Shown here in pieces: positions 58,001-64,000 of a stretch of DNA of 64,000 nucleotides (within the stretch, counting starts at the first letter, position 1; every line of letters begins with the position of its first letter). Origin of the DNA: Macrothele yani (Eukaryota > Arthropoda > Arachnida > Araneae > Macrothelidae); NCBI GenBank assembly GCA_039090855.1, contig CM076990.1, positions 197,909,232 through 197,973,231 on the forward strand, read 5' to 3'. The translations under genes and the position numbers were made by a program. Below the pieces are notes generated by a model. It was not told where the DNA came from, did no database searches, and worked only from the letters and a program-made list of their open reading frames with translations.

Positions 58001-58228
58001 TTTGGAGGTGTTTGGCCATAACTCACCACGCTGGCCAAGCGGGTTGGTGAGTGTGGGATAGCATTTCCTCTAATCCCGACGGTATAGTTATACCGCTATT
58101 GGCGGTCGTCAGAGCACCTTTAGTGGGAACAGGATGTACCACGAGAAGGCGGGGTTGACATTTGTCAAGGAGAGGCTGTGGTGTTACGCATCACCTGACC
58201 TTACATCCCTGTATATACAGTACATTTA
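55022..58228 (-). mobile_element. RTE-clade LINE, essentially full length (3.2 kb)
   Basis: Structure from 5' to 3' on the minus strand: a ~230-bp 5' leader (58228-58001), one 986-codon ORF, and a very short 3' end of GAT trinucleotide repeats (55040-55022). The single EN-RT ORF, ~3.2-kb size and trinucleotide tail are diagnostic of RTE elements. Target-site duplication is unclear; CTGTATA-like sequence occurs at both ends. Confidence 0.93.
55040..58000 (-). CDS. RTE endonuclease-reverse transcriptase
   Basis: One uninterrupted 986-codon ORF, the only long intact gene here. The APE-type endonuclease spans about residues 45-270: LATYNGRSL, VGLSEVRRKG with the catalytic Glu, IIQTYAPT, MGECNAKIG, EIDFIM and SDHRLV. 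The GDxN motif reads GECN, replacing a normally essential Asp by Glu. The reverse transcriptase spans about 480-745: LRNYRPISLLSVVYKIF, AGFRSGYSTIDH, AFIDYEKAFDSV, GVRQGDTISPKLF, LRFADDTVIFA (both Asp kept) and GLKMNFQKTKVM. The C-terminal tail (WTLAKRDIQRL, WIRKMTRVEDIM, HGRWVDEIRK) ends FVQQWIDNG. It makes element cDNA at nicked target DNA. The first ATG was taken; MLTLATYNG at residue 45 is an alternative start. Confidence 0.94.
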   Translation of the reverse strand: MTPQLKSWPSVSGSWNVPGQGSGHCDMKAEGAKNPRRTGLGCHLMLTLATYNGRSLSSDSRLLELEEELQRIKWDIVGLSEVRRKGEDLIELKSGHLFYYRGTDTGRTSGVGLIINKKLKDKVVEVESSSDRAARLVIQLSRRYQAQIIQTYAPTTSHAEEEIEEFYEEIRDLNNKGKQHLKIIMGECNAKIGQRQQNETSVSKFGHGNRNQRGNTLVEFAEAEGFFILNSFFKKKPHRKWTWRHPNGTTSEIDFIMCNKKFVMEDCSVLNKFNTGSDHRLVRCKMHLNTKLERSKLIRQTKCIDITNLKKHHNTFKLELKNRFSALEGLTSEEVDISEVNRKVTKALMETATKLAGSKNKLHVNKLSGKTKMLMQKRRVMRTTKKDVTSKVEYIELCKTVRKSITEDVRKFNCELVRKAIENNQSLKIAKGHLSKGKKQIMALRKEDGSVTRNRGEILTRVKDFYSKLYEREDTCTPDIMKGTSTRVLPVLPAEVAHAIKNMKRGKAPGEDGITVDIIQEASGEIETVLAQIFTRCLNEGKIPEDWNNATMILLHKKGDIEDLRNYRPISLLSVVYKIFTKVLSHRLKVTLHMAQPREQAGFRSGYSTIDHIHVLRELIERAREYELPLCMAFIDYEKAFDSVKPSAVAMALKSCGIEDAYINIINNIYENASAKIRLFENTTHIKIGKGVRQGDTISPKLFNATLENVFQSLNWENKGIKINGDYLTHLRFADDTVIFATNPSELQSMIQELADKSKEVGLKMNFQKTKVMYNAFTRNEDLSIDGEKLEITDTYVYLGQQISSEGHIGEEFNRRTKLAWRAFGRNSITFKSNMPLCLKRKVFDQCILPVLTYGAETWTLAKRDIQRLQTTQSSMERCMLGVTRRDKKRNSWIRKMTRVEDIMIRVKSLKWQWAGHTARRTDHRWTAEILDWIPRDRKRPRRRPHGRWVDEIRKYAGVTWRRLAQDRPLWRKLGETFVQQWIDNG

Positions 58229-59299
58229 ATTCATTTTGGGTTCATTTTTGTTTCATTCAGTGTCCGCACTGAATGTATGTTATATAATGATGTTTTGTAT
58301 TCGTGTTTTACATGCTTCTGTATTTTGAAAACATAATAAAAGTACGCGTACTACATATTTTCAGTTTCTAGTATTGATTTTTTTTTCTTCTTTACCTAGC
58401 CTAATTTTGATTTTTCCGATTTCGGATTTCGGTTGATATTATCCGGAATTTCAGATTAGCGGGCTGCTACTGTAGTGCAAGAAGCCTCAAGACGATTTAC
58501 AATTTCCGTGAGGCCTAACTTCCCTTAAGGTTTGACTTCCCGCAATTTATAGCAAACTGCAATCCGTCAGGTTAAAAACAGTAATTGGAAATTATGTGAG
58601 GATTAAAAATATATTGAAATATTGAAGAATGTAGACATTCCGAGCTGCATATATACAAACTTGGCTGCTATAATATAACATGTAACAAAGAGACGTCATG
58701 AACTCGCTAATAGGAACTCCAAACAAAGTTAAAAAATTCCGCCTAGGTCTCGTAGCTGCTATGCATTTCGATGCCATCTTGCACCATCATCAGGTTAAGC
58801 ACCACAGACACCATTCCTCTATATGAACAGCGGCGGATTGTTGTGCCGATTAAAATGGATCCGTGGCATCGACATGCATAGCATCTCAACCAACCTAATA
58901 ACTGTAAATTTTACAGTTGTAAACTGTGGAATAAGAGTACGAACTTTTACTGTAGCGATGTGCAGTAAGTTTCAGCAAAAACTAAATTTTTTTTCACAGT
59001 GTAAAGTGCCACATCACAGACAGTGGCGTAACGCGACTTTTATGGCTGTATTTTCTTTTTTAAAGACCCTCCTCTTTCCGGAAAACATTTTTTAGTGTCG
59101 ATCTTCAAGTTTTCATTCTATATCTATTACTTTTACTTTTATTCAAAAACTGAAAGGGAGAAACAACGAGGAAACCTTTGTAGCTAGAGAAAGTGTCTCT
59201 ACCTAATCAGAAAAAAAAATGAAGTGTTAAACAAACACATATCAGAAATAAAGATAGCACTGACGTCGTTCCACTGTAGTTCTCTAAATAAAAAAAATC
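58229..59299. other. Unassigned sequence
   Basis: No gene recognised. CAGACAGTGGCGTAACG at ~59020 resembles a hAT terminus without a partner. Confidence 0.45.
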
Positions 59300-59508
59300 G
59301 CCGCCCAGCTGGAGCAGTTGTCTAAGAGCTGGCTTCTTACCATTTGTCCAAGATGGGTCCAAGTTCGAATCCTGGCTGGGCATGGATGTTATATTTGTCT
59401 TAGGGCACTGGCTGTCTCCGTTACTTGAAACCAATGGCCCTAAATTAGGGATGGACGACTGCTTTCAGCCTATCGAAGTGCTCACAGTGGTCGTTAAACC
59501 CCCAGACA
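59300..59508 (+). mobile_element. tRNA-derived SINE type 2
   Basis: The head is decayed (CGCCGCCCAGCTGGAGCAGT, B box AGTTCGAATCC); the body blocks GGATGTTATATTTGTCTTA, CTAAATTAGGGATGGACGAC and TGGTCGTTAAACCCCCA match the family. No clear target duplication. Confidence 0.88.
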
Positions 59509-60531
59509 AAGAAACAAAACAATCTTTTATGCATTTCTAGAGAGACAGGAAATAGTGCTGTTACGTAATGATGAAAGCATTAGCGCAAAGACCCCCCCCC
59601 CCCCAAAAAAAATAAATCCGGTAACAGCCACTAAAAGCGAAGAAGAAACCTCGAAGCATATGCTGGTCTCCTGTGTACTATCAATACTCTGTTTTTTTTT
59701 GTTTTTTTTTTTTTTTTTTGGTAGTAACACAGAACCCTTATGGTAGTCACTTATTTTTTCAAATTAATAATTGAAGTTCAGCACATTTTGATCAAAACAA
59801 AAACACATGCATGTGTCAGTAATCTTCATCCAGAGGGGTGTCAAGGCCTGGAACCTCCACTCGGCAGTACTAGTGAAATTGAAAATGATGTTTTTTGTTT
59901 TATGGTAATTTGGATTCATGCAAAGTATTTTTTTTCCCGATGCTATTTTTTAGCAGAAGTATTGGGAGAAACTATTTAAATTTTTTTGACGGAAAATGGT
60001 CAACTTTCCCTCCAGAGTTCATCGGGCCCCCAGCAGTGCGCACCTTGCTGGAGCAACGCCACATGTCACTTGCCACAGAAATCGCCTACTGCATTTGTTT
60101 TTTAGCATGGATACAACAGGTGAGACGCCATGTTTAAAATATTCTTATAGCATACACAATGTTTTCACCTCTCGGTAAAAATGTTAAAAGCACATTGAAG
60201 ACTGGACTTTGATTTCTTCTGTTTGAAGTTTTCATAACAATGAAATATGCACTAAGAGGACGGAAATCGTGGGATTCTTGGTTCCTGGACAACGCGAAGC
60301 TGTCATCCCTTTCGCTAGTGGACGAACCCCACCACTTGGTAGGCACAAGGGTTGGGCAGAATAATGTGAGCACCACACTGAGAGATGTGACTTTTAATGC
60401 AGCTGCTTACGTCGCAATACGCAAAGGGATCCAACACTTTTTAGTTGTAACAGCTTTGTTTAGAACCTCAAGGTCCTGTTTAACTGCGTTTAAAGTGTCT
60501 TGTTGAGAATTTCTTTCAGGGTGACGACGAA
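59509..60531. other. Unassigned; poly-C/poly-A and poly-T runs
   Basis: A C/A run lies at 59590-59612 and T runs at 59693-59718. No gene recognised. The left terminus of the following Tc1 may lie in the last ~100 bases but I could not identify it. Confidence 0.45.
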
Positions 60532-61560
60532 ATGAGCAACCTAACGGATTTCGAAAGAGGGCTAATTATTGGTGGCCGGCTAGTTGGTGCTTCCGTGGCA
60601 ACAGTCGCCAGGGTAGTGTGGGTATCGAGAGCTACTGTGTCTAGCGTCATGAGAGCTTACCGTGTTCGTGGCAAAACCTCATCTACGAAGCACAAGAGTG
60701 GCAGAAAAACGACCCTGACTGACAGAGACAGGAGAGCATTAGAGAGGATTGTTACCCGTAATAAGACCACTGCGCCGAGAATTAGTGCGGAGCACAATCT
60801 GCATCTCCAGACCCCAGTATCAACGAAAATAGTACGTAGGGAAGTGCGTGAGCAAGATATTCATGGCAGAGCTGCTATTGCAAAACCTCTGGTGACCCAG
60901 GTGAATGCACAACGAGGACAACGGTGCTGCCAGGAGCATATAACGTGGACTGCCGATGCATGGAACCGTGTAATGTGGTTGGATGAATCCACATTCACAC
61001 TATTCCTCACCGCAGGACGTGCTTACGTGTGGAGAACACCGTCAGAAGCGTTCAACTTAGACTGTCTGCTCCCAACAGTGCAGCATGGCGGTGGTTCTGT
61101 CATGCCCTGGGCAGTTATATCGTGGTTTTCAGCAGGTCCCCTGATCACCTTGAAAGAACGGATGACTAGCAGAGCGTATGAAACCATTTTGGCTGACCAA
61201 GTCCATCCAATGGCTCATGCATTGTTTACTGCAGGGGATGCCATCTACCAACATGATAACGCCCCAATTCACAGAGCTCAGAATGTCCAATCATGGTTTG
61301 AGGAACATGAGGGGAAACTTTCACACCTTTCTTGGCTTCCTTAATCACCAAACTTAAACATAATCAAGTCACTGTGTTCTGTGTTGGAAAACAGAGTAAG
61401 ATCCCGTAATCTTCCCCCTGCATCTCTCAAGGACCTTGAGAAGTTTTTGCATGAGGAATGGTGCAACATCCGACTAACCACCATCCAAGATTTATATGCG
61501 TCCATTTCAAGGAGGATTCAGACGGGTTTGAATGCCAGAAGTGGTCCCACACCTTATTAG
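60532..61560 (+). pseudogene. Tc1-like transposase, one frame with a single stop
   Basis: MSNLTDFERGLIIGGRLVGA opens a frame that continues to GLNARSGPTPY at 61560, 343 codons. The only break is TAA at 61342-61344. HTH motifs: SVATVARVVWVSRATVSSVM and TLTDRDRRALERIVTRNK. Core: MWLDESTFTLF (first Asp), YQHDNAPIHRA (second Asp), then SPNLNIIKSL, where Lys stands in place of the catalytic Glu. The right terminus is near 61610 (TTTTTCTGTCCAAGTCCTGT). The length equals a normal Tc1 protein. Confidence 0.9.
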
Positions 61561-61639
61561 GTATCTAAAATCTTCTTTTCCTAGGTTTTGACATTTTTCT
61601 GTCCAAGTCCTGTATATAGGTAAGAGGACATCATTGCAT

Positions 61640-62520
61640 TCCCATGAAGGGTATTTCTATGTCACTATGACGTCGTAAATTAAAGTTTGAAAGAGGGATG
61701 AAAGTAAGTGCCCGACATATGGGCCACTCTATAGCGGAGGTGGCACAAGAATTTCAGTAACTCCGTACAGCAGTATCAGAAGTGTATCGGGAATACACAA
61801 TTTCCGGGATAACATCGCATCGTGGGCAGCACTGTAGGCAGAGAAAAGTGGTGGTTGAACGTGGCCGTTGACGTCTGTCTTACACAATTGAAGCCAACAG
61901 GAGAGCAACAATGGCACAAATATCCACCGACTTAAACAAAGAAAGTGCCAGGAACGTCTTCGCCAAAACCACCAGGCGATCATTAGCTGCAATAGGTAAT
62001 AGAAACCGCTGACCCATCTAAGTCGCATTGCTAACGCTACATTACCGGACCATAAGCCTCAGCTGGGCGAAAGATCATGAGCACTGGACCTTGCATAATT
62101 GGAGAATGCTCTCCAGCAGTGGATTGATAATGGCAACGGGACTATTTAGTGAATTGATAACTGGAAACGGGACTCCGATGAGTCCCGTTTCCAGCTATTT
62201 CGAGAAAGCTGCTAATGTATATAGCGGAAATTGCGTGAAGCAATTGACCTGGCAAATCAACAAGGAACTGTTCAGGCTGCTAGAGGCTCGGTCATGGTAT
62301 GGTTCGTGTTCAACTGGAACACGTTTTGACTTCTGGTACTTCTAGATACAACTCTGAACGGCTTACGCTACGTGTTCATCCTTGCAAACAGTGTGTATCC
62401 GATCATAAACTTCATGAACTCACTGGGAAATGGACTTTTCCAGAAGGAAAATACGCCACTCCAGAGTTGGAAACGGGTCAAAAACTTTGGACCCGTTAAT
62501 TTGACCGTACCCGGACAAAT
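61640..62520 (+). pseudogene. Tc1-like transposase relic with a snap-back hairpin
   Basis: Degraded pieces: YSSIRSVSGI-like HTH, TLPDHKPQLGERS, SDESRFQLFRESC (first Asp), ANQQGTVQAARGSVMVWFVF and GLRYVFILANSVYPIINFM, then a poor FQKENTPL where QxDNAP is expected. Many stops and frameshifts. A perfect inverted repeat at 62161-62194 contains the DESRF codons. Confidence 0.82.
62161..62194. repeat. Perfect 15-bp-arm hairpin in a Tc1 relic
   Basis: CTGGAAACGGGACTC, loop CGAT, GAGTCCCGTTTCCAG. The right arm is the normal Tc1 sequence encoding DESRFQL; the left arm is an extra reverse copy. Confidence 0.95.
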
Positions 62521-62578
62521 CTGCTTTGAACTATAAATCGAAAGTCAATCTATAAGTATGCATCGGCATATATATATA

Positions 62579-64000
62579 CACTGACGGAAAAAAATCCCAG
62601 CACCAAGAAGGGGTTGTGTTAGATAAACGACAGTTGGTAGGCGGTGAGAGTACATCTGCAAGATGACGTCTATGCAAATTTCTCGCTCGGCGCATACGTG
62701 TGGCGCTAGTAGCGCCCCTCGGAACATGCAAAGCAGGTTTGCTGTAAATACGCGCTGTAACGTTCGTGAGCGTTAGTTATCGTTGAGATTCGACTTAGTG
62801 TGTTGATGTTAGTCAAGGATGCCTTTAAGAAGACGAAGAAGCCATTATCAACAGCTCACGGAGTTTGAACGAGGTCGTGGAATAGGGCTACGAGAAGGTG
62901 GATTTTTTTCCGGAATATTGCAGAACGACTTGGCAGGAATGTAACCACTGTGCGTGATTGTTGGCAGCGGTGGTCAAGGGAAGGTACTGCCTCAAGAAGA
63001 CCGGGTTCCGGCCGGCCACATGGCACTACTGAGAGGGAAGACCGCCGTGTACGGCGTATGGCCGTGGCGCATCGTACCGCGTCTGCTGCAGCAATTCGAG
63101 CTGCAGTTACCACCACAGTGACACAACAAACTGCTACAAATCGGTTACTTGAAGGACAGCTCCGAGCCAGACGCCCTGTAGCGTGCATTCCACTTACTCC
63201 AAACCACTGCAGTTTGCGACGTCAGTGGTGTCAAGCTAGAGCTCATTGGAGGACGGAGTGGAGATCTGTTGTGTTTTCTGATGAAAGCCGGTTCTGCCTG
63301 GGTGCCAGTGATGTCCGTGTGTTGGTTGGAAGGAGGTCAGGTGAGCGCCTGCAACCAAACTGTCTGCGGCCGAGACACACTGGACCTACACCCGGAGTTA
63401 TGGTCTGGGGAGCAATTTCCTATGACAGCAGGAGCACTCTCGTGGTTATCCCATGCACCCTGACAGCACAGTTGTACGTCGGTCTGGTGATTCAACGTGT
63501 TGTGCTGCCATTCATAAACAGCTTTCCAGGTGGTGTTTCCCAACAGGATAGCGCTCGTCCGCATACCGCTGTTGTAACCCAACATGCTCTACAGAGTGTC
63601 GACATGTTGCCGTGGCCTGCTAGATCACCAGATCTTTCATCAATCGAGCACGTATGGGACATCATTGGACGACAACTCCAGCGTCACCCCCAACTAGCAT
63701 TAACCGTCCCTGTATTGACCGACCAAGTGCAACAGGCATGGTACTCCATCCCACAAACTGACATCCAGCATCTGTACGACACAATGCATGAACGTTTGCG
63801 TGCTTGCATTCAACATTCTGGCGGTTACAATGGTTATTAATGTACCAGCATTTCACATTTAAAATGGCTCTTCTCACGCTTACAATAAGCTGTGATCTTG
63901 AAACTTTAATCGATTAAATATGTTACCTATACAAACGTATTGCCGCCATTTCATTCCTCTACAACTATTTTTTCGTGGTGTTGGGATTTTTTTTTCTGTC
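62579..64000 (+). mobile_element. Tc1-like transposon, nearly complete, cut by the window end
   Basis: After TA: CACTGACGGAAAAAAATCCC. The last bases of the window (GGGATTTTTTTTTCTGTC) are its inverted counterpart, so only about four bases are missing. It encloses a well-preserved transposase. Confidence 0.92.
62819..63840 (+). pseudogene. Tc1-like transposase with intact DDE triad, N-terminal frameshift
   Basis: MPLRRRRSHYQQLTEFERGR starts at 62819. A frameshift after GLREGGFF, in a run of seven T near 62902, throws off the first HTH. From 62950 one frame runs without a stop to 63840: NxxxVRDCWQRWSREGTASR-type second HTH, RRVRRMAVAHRTASAAAIRA, VVFSDESRFCLG (Asp), VMVWGAISYDSRSTL, VSQQDSARPHTA (Asp), ARSPDLSSIEHVWDIIGRQL (Glu), and RLRACIQHSGGYNGY. 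The catalytic domain is complete and open; DNA binding is compromised by the frameshift. It belongs to the same broad group as the relic at 4.9-6.3 kb. Confidence 0.92.

Noticed and set aside
1..64000. CRISPR arrays or bacterial operons
   Set aside because: The tandem arrays have no conserved-repeat/unique-spacer pattern, and the gene content (mariner, RTE, tRNA SINEs with poly-A) is eukaryotic.

Overview
This window is nuclear DNA from an animal, most likely an arthropod (inferred from element families, not proven). It is AT-rich and almost entirely made of transposable elements and satellite-like arrays. I found no host gene I can defend. Nearly every coding stretch belongs to a Tc1-like, mariner-like or Tigger/pogo-like transposase, or to an RTE-type LINE.

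Layout. 1-8.8 kb: an RTE tail, a head-to-head tRNA-SINE palindrome next to a Tc1 element, two further Tc1 elements (one split by a SINE) and a Tc1 tail. 8.9-13.2 kb: two unrelated ~150-bp tandem arrays that both end in a GACGGAC-rich trailer and a hairpin; the second is a three-monomer higher-order repeat with periodic CTCF-like motifs. 13.4-22.4 kb: Tc1, mariner and RTE remnants. 17.8-28.8 kb and 43.7-44.4 kb: four copies of a ~1.3-kb non-autonomous repeat with CACTGTAAAAA ends; three of them carry a different mariner family at the same internal TA. 30.4-31.5 kb: two inverted GTCGAC minisatellite arrays. 32.4-37 kb: a Tc1, then an RTE relic whose 44-codon C-terminal segment has been amplified about 20 times. 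37.6-42.7 kb: duplicated segments, a 78-bp (26-codon) array and a 65-bp array of perfect hairpins. 49-55 kb: a Tigger/jerky-like transposase relic opened by two full-length Tc1 elements and a Tc1 fragment. 55-58.2 kb: an essentially full-length RTE LINE with a 986-codon open ORF. 59.3-64 kb: a SINE and three more Tc1 elements, the last running off the window.

How the parts relate. The DNA transposons are in varied states of decay: some have only one or two stop codons, others are relics. The RTE is the only element with a long uninterrupted ORF, and fragments of related RTEs occur at six other places. At least four tRNA-derived SINE types occur; several have clear target-site duplications, consistent with mobilisation by LINE machinery (inference). 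Nesting gives relative ages: Tigger is older than the Tc1s inside it, and a SETMAR-type mariner is older than the CACTG repeat, which is older than the mariner inside that.
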